The notes under the pieces are model-generated. The model saw only the letters and a program-made list of their open reading frames with translations. It searched no databases and was not told the origin of the DNA. From an uncultured Elusimicrobia bacterium (lineage in GTDB: Bacteria > Elusimicrobiota > Elusimicrobia > UBA1565 > UBA9628): DNA of 32,405 nt. Positions 14,757 through 23,130 of this stretch are shown here, piece by piece (position 1 is the first letter of the stretch; the number at the start of each line of letters is the position of its first letter). Where the stretch lies: assembly GCA_903881545.1 (NCBI GenBank), contig CAIRTQ010000130.1, positions 1 through 32,405 of the forward strand, given 5' to 3'. Made by a program: the position numbers and the translations under genes.

Positions 14757-17431
14757 TAGAACAGGTTCCCCATGCCGAAGTTGATTTGGTACAGCCTCTC
14801 GCCCGGACGATGGTTGAAGCCGTAGCCCCAATCCAGGCGGATGGGGAAGGCGGGCGTGACGAAGCGGATGCCGATTCCGGCGTCGGTCTTGAGGTCGCGC
14901 ATGTCGGGGCCGATGCGCAGGCGGATGTCCTTGACGCGGTCCCAGGAGGAGCCCATGTCGAAGAAGGCGACCAGCTTCACGATGCTCTTCTTGTGCTCGC
15001 GGGCCAGGGGGACGCCCAGCTCGATGTTGAAGATGTCGTAGACCTTGCCGCCCGTGGGAAACCCCGCCTCGCCGGTCGCGTTGTAGCCGCGCAGGGAGTC
15101 CTGGCCGCCCACGATGAAGCGGTTGAAGACCGGGACTTCCTTGGTGGAGCCGAACTGCGTCACATAGGCGGCGCGGTTGGAGAAGCCCAGCACCACGGGC
15201 CATTCCTCGTCGCCGATGGTGAAGGGGGTGAAATAGGCCGCGTTGGAGCCCGAGGGCTCGAAGAGGTTGACCTGGCCGAAGAGCGGGCCGCCGGTGAGGG
15301 AGAAGCCCAGGGAGTTGCGCGTGCCGTGGGTGGGATCCCAGATGCTGTCGCGGGTGTCCCGGGCGAACTCGGTGGCCAGGGTGGAATAGAGGCTGGTGCC
15401 CGGGGTGAGTGTGTTGGCGAAGCTGGGATCGACATCCCTGATGGAGTTCTGCGACAGGGTGTAGGAGACATTGAGGCGGTACTTGTCTTCCTTGAACCGG
15501 GGTCCCAGGCGGATGGTGCCGCCGGTCCGCGTGAGGGTGTAGGCGCTGAGGCTAGAGCTGTAAGGGCTGATGCGGCTGGTGTGGAATACGTCGCCGCCCA
15601 GGCTCATGGGCTTGCCGGCGATCCAGGGCGTGGTCCAGCTCGCCGAGAAGTCCTGGACGCGCTTGCCGAAGGACCACTGCAGCGAGCCCTGCTGAGCGCG
15701 GCCGAAGAGGTTCATGTGCCTCAGGGAGAGCGTGCCGATCAACCCGTCGATGGAGGAGTAGGCGGCGCCGGCGGTCAGCATGCCGGGCTTGCCTTCGGTC
15801 ACGTCGAAGGACAGGTCCACCTTGTCCGGGTCGACCGTGGGCTGGATGTCCACGCCCACGTCGTCGAGGAAGCCCAGGTTCATGATGCGCTCGCGGCTCT
15901 TGCGGATGCGCGAGGGCGAGAAGGCGTCCCCCGGCTTGATGACGACCTCGCGGCGCAGGACATAGGATTTGGTGGCCTTGTTGCCCTCTACGTCTACATG
16001 GTCGATGTAGATGATGTTGCCTTCGACGATGCCGATCTCCACGTCCATCCGGTCCGTGGCCTTGTTGAAATTCTTGACCGGGTTCACCTTGGCCTTCAGG
16101 CGCCCCTTTTCCGCGTAAAGCTCCTGGACGGCGCGCAGGGAGATGTCGAATTTCTCCTGGTTGAATATCCCGTTGCGGTGGTAATCGAGCCCCTTGGCCA
16201 GGTCCGTGGAGGTGTAGATGAGGTTGCCCGCGAAGGTGGTCTCTCCGAACCGGTAGGAGCGGCCCTCGGCGACGCTCAGGGTGATGGCGATGCGGGTCTG
16301 GTCCGTGCTCACCGTGACCGCGGGCGTGCTGAGGTTGACATCCAGATAGCCGCGGTTGTGATAGAACTCCACGATCTTTTTGGAGTCCTCGGACAGCTCT
16401 TTTTCCACGAAGACGCCGCCGCGGAACCACCCTTTGGTCCGGTTCTTCATGAGCTTGAGCAAGGCCTGGGGCTGCTCCAGGGCGGCCAGGAGCCGGGCGC
16501 GTTCCAGAAGCCGGCGCAGCTCCTTGGGCTGGTCAAGCTGGCTCTTGGGCTGCTGCAGCAGCTCCAGGAGCCGGGCCAGGTCCTGGGGGCGCTTGCGGAT
16601 ATCCTTGGGCCGTTGGAGCAGATCTACGAGCTCGAGCATGTCCTCTTTGCGCACCAGCCGTGCCTTGAGCTCCAGCAGGTCCGGGCGCTCTCGCAGCTTC
16701 CGGGATGCGCAGGTGGCGGCCCCGTCGATGACCACCAGCGCGATGTAGGACTTGGCGCCCTCCGTGATGAACCAGTTAATGTCCGTCTGTAGGGCGGCGG
16801 TGTCCCGCGCGATCTCGTAGCGGGCCGTGGCGTCAAGGAATCCTTTTTCACGGTATTTGGCCAGGATCTTGTCCTGATCATCGCGCAACTTGGTCTCGTC
16901 CAAAGGGTCCTTGGCTTTGAGCGTGGTCGTGTCTTCCAAGGACGAGCGCGAGAGCTTCTTATTGCCGTTGAACTTGATCTTCTTGATGAGGGGCTTTTCC
17001 TTGACCAAAAATGTCAGGCGGACCATCCGGTCCGCGCCCGCCACGCGGCGCAGATGCGCCGGCACCGGCTTGTCCATAAGGGAAACGTCCGCGGCCACGC
17101 GCTCGAAATTGCCCAGTTCCAGCAGCAGCTGCACATCTCGGTCCAGGTCGGGCCTGTCGTAGAGGTCGCCCTTGTGGGCCTTCACCTGCCCTCGGATCAC
17201 GCCGACTTTTATGTTCTTGTTGCCCGAGGCGGTAACCTCGCCGAGCACCCAAGGCCGCGGGACCGCGGCGGGCGCCGCTGGCATGGGCCAAAGCGCGGTG
17301 GTGGCGGCGGTGGAGGCCGGGACGGAGGGGGCCGTCCCGGTCGAGATGCCGGCCGGCAAGGCCCCGGTCTCGGCCAGTGCGGGCGAAACCAAGACTGCTG
17401 CCAGAAGCGCGCTCATAAGAGTGCGGATCAC
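14756..17431 (-). CDS. bamA: Outer membrane protein assembly factor BamA
   Basis: BamA folds and inserts beta-barrel proteins in the outer membrane. The 891-residue precursor has a signal peptide (residues 1-20), a Pro/Ala/Thr-rich linker (21-58), several POTRA repeats (about 60-510; motifs such as FNGNKKLSRSSL and VEGNKATKSYVLRREV), and a 16-stranded Omp85 barrel with the lid-lock motif VGGQDSLRGY and a C-terminal strand ending in Phe (INFGMGNLF). It is about 80 residues longer than E. coli BamA because one POTRA contains a Leu/Pro-rich helical insertion (residues 241-331). The start is GTG at 17431 without a clear ribosome binding site; ATG at 17416 is an alternative. It is the first gene of the minus-strand unit. 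Confidence 0.93.
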   Translation of the reverse strand: MIRTLMSALLAAVLVSPALAETGALPAGISTGTAPSVPASTAATTALWPMPAAPAAVPRPWVLGEVTASGNKNIKVGVIRGQVKAHKGDLYDRPDLDRDVQLLLELGNFERVAADVSLMDKPVPAHLRRVAGADRMVRLTFLVKEKPLIKKIKFNGNKKLSRSSLEDTTTLKAKDPLDETKLRDDQDKILAKYREKGFLDATARYEIARDTAALQTDINWFITEGAKSYIALVVIDGAATCASRKLRERPDLLELKARLVRKEDMLELVDLLQRPKDIRKRPQDLARLLELLQQPKSQLDQPKELRRLLERARLLAALEQPQALLKLMKNRTKGWFRGGVFVEKELSEDSKKIVEFYHNRGYLDVNLSTPAVTVSTDQTRIAITLSVAEGRSYRFGETTFAGNLIYTSTDLAKGLDYHRNGIFNQEKFDISLRAVQELYAEKGRLKAKVNPVKNFNKATDRMDVEIGIVEGNIIYIDHVDVEGNKATKSYVLRREVVIKPGDAFSPSRIRKSRERIMNLGFLDDVGVDIQPTVDPDKVDLSFDVTEGKPGMLTAGAAYSSIDGLIGTLSLRHMNLFGRAQQGSLQWSFGKRVQDFSASWTTPWIAGKPMSLGGDVFHTSRISPYSSSLSAYTLTRTGGTIRLGPRFKEDKYRLNVSYTLSQNSIRDVDPSFANTLTPGTSLYSTLATEFARDTRDSIWDPTHGTRNSLGFSLTGGPLFGQVNLFEPSGSNAAYFTPFTIGDEEWPVVLGFSNRAAYVTQFGSTKEVPVFNRFIVGGQDSLRGYNATGEAGFPTGGKVYDIFNIELGVPLAREHKKSIVKLVAFFDMGSSWDRVKDIRLRIGPDMRDLKTDAGIGIRFVTPAFPIRLDWGYGFNHRPGERLYQINFGMGNLF

Positions 17432-17526
17432 AAAGGGGAAGTATACAAAATTGCCATGATTGAGGAGGTCTGATATGTACCTTTGATAATAATATTTAAT
17501 ATATAAATAGATTTTTTAATAATTAA
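17432..17526. promoter_or_regulatory. AT-rich divergent intergenic region, likely promoters for both units
   Basis: These 95 bases separate bamA (leftward) from the O-antigen ligase gene (rightward). The right half, from about 17484, is almost pure A/T, a sharp contrast with GC-rich neighbours. For bamA, TATACT at about 17440 (minus strand) could be a -10 box. For the rightward gene, TTGATA near 17483 precedes TAAATA-like sequence, but spacing is short. GAGGAGGT at 17462-17469 is a perfect Shine-Dalgarno sequence followed by ATG-TAC-CTT-TGA (17475-17486), a three-codon open frame. Promoter positions are not certain. Confidence 0.45.
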
Positions 17527-19017
17527 ATGAAATCGAATCTGCTTGTTTTCAGTTTGGCCTTGCTGGCTGCGGCCGGCCCTCTGCTCAACGGCTCATGGGA
17601 CCTGTGGGCCCAATCCGTGGTGATGCTCGCGGGCCTGGCCGCAGGCAGCCTGTGGCTTTGCGGGCGCCTGCTGGCGGGCTCCGTGCCTCTGCCGCCGTCC
17701 CGACTGCTGGCCTGGACCGCCTGCCTCGCGGCTGGGGGCGGGCTTTCGGCCTATGCTGGTCCGCTGACCGCCTACTCCGTTCCTGTCTGGCATGTCTGGC
17801 TCGCGGCTTTGGGCGCCATGTTGGCCGTGTCAGTCCTGCCCGAGAGAGCGCGCGGCCGCTTAAATCAAGCCATCCGGATCGGAGCTTGGCTGCTGGTCTT
17901 GTGGGCCATTTATCAGCATTTCAGCCCGGCGGGCCCGCAGCGGCCCTATGCCGGCTTGCTCAATCAGAATATCTTCGCTGGCGCCATCCTGCTGTTCCTG
18001 CCCTTGGCGGCCGCAAGCGGGGACTGGCTGTTGGGTGCGGCCCTCATTGCCTGCCTATACTGGACGCATAGCGTCGGCGCCTGGCTGGGCCTGGCCGCGG
18101 CCTTGCTGATCCTGGCGCCGCGCCGCGGCGTCCTTTGGGCCTTGGCCGGGGCCGGCGCGGGCGCCGTAGGCTGCGCTCTGCTGTTTTCCAAGCTCGGCGC
18201 GGCCGACTTTCTGGACCGCTGGCGCTGGTGGCAGGCGGCGGCGCACATGAGCCTGGCCCGCCCCTGGCTCGGCTTCGGCCCCGGGAGCTATGCCTATGTT
18301 TCCCCTGCTTATGCGGCCCCGGCGTCCGGGCTGGGCACGCTTTTCGCTCACCAGCACCTTCTGGAGACCGCGGCGGAGCAAGGTTGGCCGTTTCTCCTGG
18401 TCTGGCTGGCGGGCCTAGCCGCGATCCTGCGCCGGGCTCCGGCGGCCAAAATCGCCGGCCCCTTGGCGGTATTGGTCCTGTCATTGTGGGACTATTCCCT
18501 TTCCATCCCCGCGGTGTTGTGGCTGTTCTCCTGTTCCGCCGCCCTTGCCCTTCCAACGAGCGGGCGCCTCGCCAAGGTCGGGCCGCGCTGGCGCGTCCCG
18601 GCTTGCGTCGCGGTCTTGTGCCTGGGAGCTTGGGCCGGGACTTCTCTTTGGCAGCGGTGGCAGGCTGACCGTTTGCGCAGCCGGGCCGAGGCCATGGTGC
18701 GGGCCAGCGGGCCCGTGCCCGCGGCCTTGGATCTTCTGGGGCGCTCCATCCGGCTCTGCGACCATCCGGAGGCCGAGCGCTTCGCGGGGCTCCTTGAGGC
18801 CGCGCTGGCCCGACAGCGAGTTGAGCCCGGCCGGCTTTTGGCCGCGGCCGTGGACCTGGAGCGCAGCGCCGCGCAAGATCCTTACCGCGCCAGCACCTGG
18901 TCTTTGCTGGAAGGCCTTTATCGGGAGCTCGGCCGGGAAGACCTGGCGCGCTTCGCCCGCCAACGCGGGGCCGTCCATATTGGTATAATTGCGCCCTTCG
19001 AGAAATCCGCGCCATGA
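17527..19017 (+). CDS. O-antigen ligase / Wzy-type polymerase family membrane protein
   Basis: The 496-residue protein has about eleven hydrophobic segments and the Wzy_C (O-antigen ligase) signature: RWRWWQAAAHMSLARPWLGFGPGSY near residue 240, followed by HQHLLETAAEQGWPFLL, with conserved Arg and His residues in the large periplasmic loop. A soluble C-terminal region (about 400-496) contains helix pairs that look TPR-like, as in some PglL-type ligases. Likely role: transfer or polymerisation of glycans from undecaprenyl diphosphate in the periplasm; ligase, polymerase and oligosaccharyltransferase cannot be told apart by eye. The ATG at 17527 follows an AT-rich leader with no strong ribosome binding site close by. 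Confidence 0.82.
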   Translation: MKSNLLVFSLALLAAAGPLLNGSWDLWAQSVVMLAGLAAGSLWLCGRLLAGSVPLPPSRLLAWTACLAAGGGLSAYAGPLTAYSVPVWHVWLAALGAMLAVSVLPERARGRLNQAIRIGAWLLVLWAIYQHFSPAGPQRPYAGLLNQNIFAGAILLFLPLAAASGDWLLGAALIACLYWTHSVGAWLGLAAALLILAPRRGVLWALAGAGAGAVGCALLFSKLGAADFLDRWRWWQAAAHMSLARPWLGFGPGSYAYVSPAYAAPASGLGTLFAHQHLLETAAEQGWPFLLVWLAGLAAILRRAPAAKIAGPLAVLVLSLWDYSLSIPAVLWLFSCSAALALPTSGRLAKVGPRWRVPACVAVLCLGAWAGTSLWQRWQADRLRSRAEAMVRASGPVPAALDLLGRSIRLCDHPEAERFAGLLEAALARQRVEPGRLLAAAVDLERSAAQDPYRASTWSLLEGLYRELGREDLARFARQRGAVHIGIIAPFEKSAP

Positions 19018-19024
19018 GGGCGTC

Positions 19025-20017
19025 ATGAACATCCGCCGGAACCTTTACGCTGCCGCCGCGGTGGCCTGCACAGCCTTGTTTTCGTGGCTGGCCCTGCGCA
19101 ATGTCCAATTCGCCCAACTGTGGCAGATACTGTCCGCGGTCAATTGGCGGTGGCTGGCCGGCATCGCCTTTCTCACCTTGGTTGCGGACCTCGGCCTGCG
19201 CGCCCTGCGTTGGCGCATCTTGCTTTCCCAGGCCGTCCGCGCTCCGGTGGGAGCGCTCTATCGCTTCTCGGCCATAGGCCTCGCGGTCAACAGCGTGGTG
19301 TTCGCCCGGGTAGGGGAGCTGGTGCGCGCGGTGTTGGCGGCGCGCAAGCTGCGCGTGCCCGTGGCCACCGTCTTGGCCAGCGTGGTGGTGGAGCGTCTGC
19401 TGGATGTGGCGGCCTTGCTGGCCTTGTTCGTCGCGGCCGCGTCATACCTGCCGAGCCTGGTAGCGGCGCCCGTCCGTAACAGCTGCGCCGTGTTCCTGGC
19501 GGCGGTGCTCGGCGGCCTGGGCTTTTTGATATGGACGCATGGGACATTGCGCTCCGGCGGCTGGCTGGAGTGCCGTCTGCGCCGTTGGCCCACGGCGCAT
19601 GGCTTGGCGGAACAGCTGGCCGTGGGCGCCGCGGTCTTGCGGCGGCCGAAAGCCCTGGTCCCCACCGTGCTCTTGAGCCTGGCGCTATGGACGGTGGATG
19701 CCGTGAACTTCTGGATGGGGGCCTGCGCCTTGGGCCTACAGCGCTTCGTGGATTTCCCGCGTTCCGTGCTGATGCTTTCCTGGGGCGGGGTCGGGGCCGT
19801 CATCCCCGCGGCCCCGGGGGGCATTGGCACTTTCGAACAGATGGTAAAATCCCTGATGGTCAGGCTGGGCGCCTCGCCGCCCGAGGCGTTCGCCTGCGCG
19901 CTCTTCATCCATATGACCGGATATATCATGGTGACGGCCTTGGGCCTGGTCTTGCTTTACCGCGAAGGGCTCTCGCTGGCCGAAGTCAAGGAATCCTTGG
20001 AGTTAAAACCGCTATGA
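19025..20017 (+). CDS. UPF0104 / LPG_synthase_TM family membrane protein
   Basis: The 330-residue integral membrane protein belongs to the YbhN/AglD-like group (lysylphosphatidylglycerol synthase transmembrane region). Family landmarks are ALRWRILL near residue 58, FARVGELVRAVLAARKLRVPVATVLASVVVERLLD near 95, and the PAAPGGIGTFEQ motif near 264. Members lacking the soluble transferase domain, as here, are thought to be lipid or lipid-linked sugar transporters; the substrate is unknown. The ATG at 19025 follows the ligase stop by seven bases; a longer frame starting inside the ligase gene is less likely. It overlaps the methyltransferase start (ATGA). Confidence 0.85.
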   Translation: MNIRRNLYAAAAVACTALFSWLALRNVQFAQLWQILSAVNWRWLAGIAFLTLVADLGLRALRWRILLSQAVRAPVGALYRFSAIGLAVNSVVFARVGELVRAVLAARKLRVPVATVLASVVVERLLDVAALLALFVAAASYLPSLVAAPVRNSCAVFLAAVLGGLGFLIWTHGTLRSGGWLECRLRRWPTAHGLAEQLAVGAAVLRRPKALVPTVLLSLALWTVDAVNFWMGACALGLQRFVDFPRSVLMLSWGGVGAVIPAAPGGIGTFEQMVKSLMVRLGASPPEAFACALFIHMTGYIMVTALGLVLLYREGLSLAEVKESLELKPL

Positions 20018-21039
20018 AGATCAAACTGCTTGACTGGCTTGTTTCTCCCTGCTGCGGCGCGCCGCTGCGGTTCTCCAGCCTGGATCAGATGCCTGGCAGC
20101 GCGGCGGACATCGAGACCGGGGCCTTGGCCTGTTCGACCTGCGGCCACGATTATCCTATCGTGCGGGGCGTGCCGAGGCTTCTGCCTCCGGGCCAGGGCG
20201 ACGCGAAGGTGGCGTCGACCGCGGCGAGCTTTTCCTATGAGTGGTCCCGGTATCCGGGGACGCCGGAGGAGGACGAGCGGATCTTCTTGGAAGAGAGCCA
20301 GCTTAAGCCGGAGGACCTCAAGGGCAAGCTGATCCTGGACGCTGGCTGCGGCATGGGCCGTTATTCCATGGCCTGCCTGAACCGGGGCGCCGAGGTGGTG
20401 GCCATGGACCTGTCCATGAGCCTGGAGCGCCTGGTGGAAGCGGCGCGCCGCGAGCCGAATCTGCATGTGGTGCAGGGCGACCTGCACAAGCCTCCGCTGC
20501 GCAAGGGGATCTTCGACTTGGTGTACAGCCACGGGGTCCTGCATCACACCAGCGACACGCGCAAGGCGTTCATGGCGGTGTCGGAACTGGTCAAGCCCGA
20601 GGGTCTGTTGAGCGTGTGGTTATATGGAATGGCGGGCAAGTACGAGGAGTTCGCCACCAATCCTTTGCGCACGGACCGGGCCTGGGTCGGGGAGCACCGC
20701 CGCCTGGCCTGGATGATCGTGGGCCTGCGGCATTTCATCAGCGATTCCATCCGGCTTTTTACCACGCGCCTGCCGCTGGCCGTGGCCTACGCCGTTTGTT
20801 ATCCGCTGACCGTGCTGGGCGCAATCCCGGGGCTGAAGTATCTGACCTTCTCGGTGCATCCGAAATTCAAGGTGCGGCTGATCGAGAATTTCGATTGGAT
20901 CTCCCCGCACTTCCAGTTCCACCACACCAAGGAGGAGCTGGCCTCTTGGTATGAAGAGGCGGGCTTCGATGTGTTGAGCTACCTGCCGCACGGTTTGGTG
21001 CCGAAGCCCGGCATCCTGGGGCGGCGCCGCCGTGGATAA
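20014..21039 (+). CDS. Zinc-ribbon (Trm112-like) SAM-dependent methyltransferase
   Basis: The 341-residue protein starts with a Trm112-like zinc ribbon (SPCCGAPL and CSTCGHDYPIVRGVPRLL, about residues 10-62). A class I methyltransferase domain follows: ILDAGCGMGRYS is motif I near residue 108, then VVAMDLS and FDLVYSHGVLHHT. The C-terminal 140 residues contain hydrophobic helices (LAVAYAVCYPLTVLGAIPGL) and may sit on the membrane. Similar proteins are common in polysaccharide clusters, where they methylate sugars or lipid carriers. The ATG at 20014 overlaps the preceding stop. Substrate unknown. Confidence 0.85.
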   Translation: MKIKLLDWLVSPCCGAPLRFSSLDQMPGSAADIETGALACSTCGHDYPIVRGVPRLLPPGQGDAKVASTAASFSYEWSRYPGTPEEDERIFLEESQLKPEDLKGKLILDAGCGMGRYSMACLNRGAEVVAMDLSMSLERLVEAARREPNLHVVQGDLHKPPLRKGIFDLVYSHGVLHHTSDTRKAFMAVSELVKPEGLLSVWLYGMAGKYEEFATNPLRTDRAWVGEHRRLAWMIVGLRHFISDSIRLFTTRLPLAVAYAVCYPLTVLGAIPGLKYLTFSVHPKFKVRLIENFDWISPHFQFHHTKEELASWYEEAGFDVLSYLPHGLVPKPGILGRRRRG

Positions 21040-22165
21040 TCTTTCGGTCGTGATGGTGAGCGCGAGCTTCCATCCTTACGTGGGCGGGGCGGAGCGGCAG
21101 GCGCTGGAGCTTTCCGCGGCCCTGCGCGGCCGGAGGGTGAGGGTGCGGGTGCTCACAAGGCGGCGGCACGGCCTGCCGGCCTGGGATGTGGTGCGGGGCG
21201 TGCCGGTGGAGCGGCTTTGGTGCGCGGGCGGCGGGGTGTTCAACTCTTTGACCTTTTTGTTTTCCCTTTGGTTCTGGCTGTTGCGGCGGGCCAAGGAGTA
21301 TACGGTCATCCATGTGCATCTGGCGGGGTCGCCGGCCTTGGCGGCAACGATGGCTGGGAGGCTGTTGGGAAAGAAGGTGGTGGTCAAGCTCGGCGGGGGC
21401 AAGGGGATAGGGGAACTGGCGGTGTCGGCCGGGACTGTGATGGGCCGGCTGAAGCTGAAGGCGCTGGCGTGGTTTAAGCCGGAGTTCGTGGTGGTGACCA
21501 AGGACTTGGTGCCGGAATGCGGGAAGTATTTGGGGCCGGTGTGCGTGAGCCATCGGCCTAACGGCGTGGACACGGGGAAGTATAAGCCGGTGGACGGCGA
21601 GGCGAAGAAGGCGGCGCGGCAGAGGCTGGGCTGGCCGGGGGGGTTGGGCTTTTTGTACGCGGGGCGGTTGTCATGGGAGAAACAGCTTCCGGTGTTCCTG
21701 CATGCCTGGTGCGAGATGGCGGTTGATAAGGATTGTTTCGTGGCTTTCGTGGGCGACGGGCCGAAGGGGCCGGAGCTGGAGGCTTTGAAGGCGAAGAGTC
21801 CGTTGGCGGAACGGATCTTTATTCATCCAGCCATGACGGATGTGGCCGAGGCTTACGCGGCGGCGGATGTGTTTGTTCTGCCGTCGGTGTCGGAGGGGTT
21901 GTCGAACGCGCTTTTGGAGGCGATGGCTTCGGGGTTGGCGGTGCTGGGCAGCCGGGTGGGGGGGACGGCTGAGGCGGTAGAAGAGGGGCGGGAGGGGTTG
22001 TTGTTCGCGCCGGAGGATGGGGCGGAGATGCGGGAGAAGCTGGGGAGATTTTTGGGTGAGCCGGGATTGGCGGGGCGGATGGGGGCGGCGGCGCGGGAGA
22101 AGGCGGTCAGGGAATTTGATATGGCTTGCGTGGCGAAGGGGTATGAGGAGTTGTATGCGGCGTGA
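21032..22165 (+). CDS. GT4-family glycosyltransferase
   Basis: The 377-residue GT-B fold enzyme has an N-terminal acceptor domain with FHPYVGGAERQALELS near residue 13. The C-terminal Glycos_transf_1 domain includes YAGRLSWEKQLPVFLHA, FVGDGP, VFVLPSVSEGLSNALLEAMASGL (the EX7E donor site) and VGGTAEAV. It likely adds one sugar to a lipid-linked glycan at the cytoplasmic face of the inner membrane. The start is GTG at 21032, overlapping the methyltransferase by eight bases. From about 21600 the coding strand becomes very G-rich, with G instead of C at third positions, unlike its neighbours. Confidence 0.9.
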   Translation: MDNLSVVMVSASFHPYVGGAERQALELSAALRGRRVRVRVLTRRRHGLPAWDVVRGVPVERLWCAGGGVFNSLTFLFSLWFWLLRRAKEYTVIHVHLAGSPALAATMAGRLLGKKVVVKLGGGKGIGELAVSAGTVMGRLKLKALAWFKPEFVVVTKDLVPECGKYLGPVCVSHRPNGVDTGKYKPVDGEAKKAARQRLGWPGGLGFLYAGRLSWEKQLPVFLHAWCEMAVDKDCFVAFVGDGPKGPELEALKAKSPLAERIFIHPAMTDVAEAYAAADVFVLPSVSEGLSNALLEAMASGLAVLGSRVGGTAEAVEEGREGLLFAPEDGAEMREKLGRFLGEPGLAGRMGAAAREKAVREFDMACVAKGYEELYAA

Positions 22166-22194
22166 TTTGGGGGCCGGGGATTGGGGGTTGAGAT

Positions 22195-23130
22195 ATGGAA
22201 TGTCCGCAATGCAAGGCTGATGTGCCGGAGAACGAGTATTGCGACCAGTGCATGCATAGGCTAGGGCGCTCGCCCGCCGCGGCCCTTCGCCTGGATACCC
22301 CAGTGGGGGCGTCCGCGGCCCGCGCCACGGTGGTTGCGGCGAAGCCCAGGACGGAGACGCTTTTTGGGAAATACGAGCTGGTCCGCAAGATCGGCGAGGG
22401 CGGGATGGGCGTCGTCTATGAGGCCAAGGACACGACCATAGAAAAAAAGGTGGCCATCAAGAAGATGCGCCCCGAGATTGCCCTCGACCCCCGGTCCCGA
22501 AGAGACTTTTTGCGGGAGGCGCAGGCCGTTGCCAAGCTCCACCATCCCTATATCGTGGACATATATCAGACCTTCGAGGAGGGCGACGATGTCTACCTCG
22601 TTTTCGAGTTCATGGAAGGCCAGACCTTGGAGGGCGAGCTGGTCAGGCGAGTTAAGTTGGCGGAAGCGGCCTGCGCTACGCTGGGCGTCTGGGTCTGCAT
22701 GGCCCTGGAGTACGCGCACGGGCAGGGCGTCATTCACCGCGACCTCAAGCCATCGAACATCATGCTGACCACCCAGGGTTTTGTAAAGGTCATGGATTTT
22801 GGGATAGCCCGGCAGGCGAAGGATACGATGACCCGGTTTACGGGGCTGGTGACCTCGGGCACCTGCGCCTATATGGCGCCGGAGCAGGAACTGGGGCGGT
22901 TCGATGCGCGCTCCGATATCTACAGCCTGGGGGTGACGCTCTACGAACTGCTGACCGGCAGCCTGCCCTTCCCAGGTCCCAACTTCCTGGCGCAGAAGGA
23001 GCGCGCGGCCTACGACAAGGCCCCCGGCGCGCTGGGCGAGGTCATCGACCGCTGCCTGCAGGCGGACCGGGACCGGCGCTTCGCGGGCGCCGCGCAACTG
23101 CGGGCGGAGCTGGAGAGGATCAAAGGGTGA
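22195..23130 (+). CDS. Zinc-ribbon Ser/Thr protein kinase (no membrane segment)
   Basis: The 311-residue kinase has an N-terminal zinc ribbon (Cys3, Cys6, Cys16, Cys19), a short linker, then a complete Hanks-type kinase domain (about 60-310). Landmarks: glycine loop GEGGMGVVYEA at 67-77, ATP lysine in VAIK (Lys89), catalytic loop HRDLKPSN at 181-188, DFG at 201-203 and APE at 228-230. Catalytic residues are intact, so it should be active. No transmembrane segment is visible, so it is probably cytoplasmic. Its stop overlaps the GTG of the next gene (GTGA), coupling it to a diversified FGE-like protein that is its likely partner or substrate. It starts 29 bases after the glycosyltransferase gene. 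Confidence 0.92.
   Translation: MECPQCKADVPENEYCDQCMHRLGRSPAAALRLDTPVGASAARATVVAAKPRTETLFGKYELVRKIGEGGMGVVYEAKDTTIEKKVAIKKMRPEIALDPRSRRDFLREAQAVAKLHHPYIVDIYQTFEEGDDVYLVFEFMEGQTLEGELVRRVKLAEAACATLGVWVCMALEYAHGQGVIHRDLKPSNIMLTTQGFVKVMDFGIARQAKDTMTRFTGLVTSGTCAYMAPEQELGRFDARSDIYSLGVTLYELLTGSLPFPGPNFLAQKERAAYDKAPGALGEVIDRCLQADRDRRFAGAAQLRAELERIKG

Noticed and set aside
14726-16792. Long 688-codon open frame on the plus strand opposite bamA and ompH
   Set aside because: It is antisense to two well-supported genes, has biased composition (Ala, Gly, Val, Glu, Asp) from GC-rich codons read in reverse, and shows no domain.
18044-19117. Open frame on the minus strand opposite the O-antigen ligase gene
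   Set aside because: Arg/Pro/Ala/Gly-rich shadow of a clear membrane protein with recognisable motifs.
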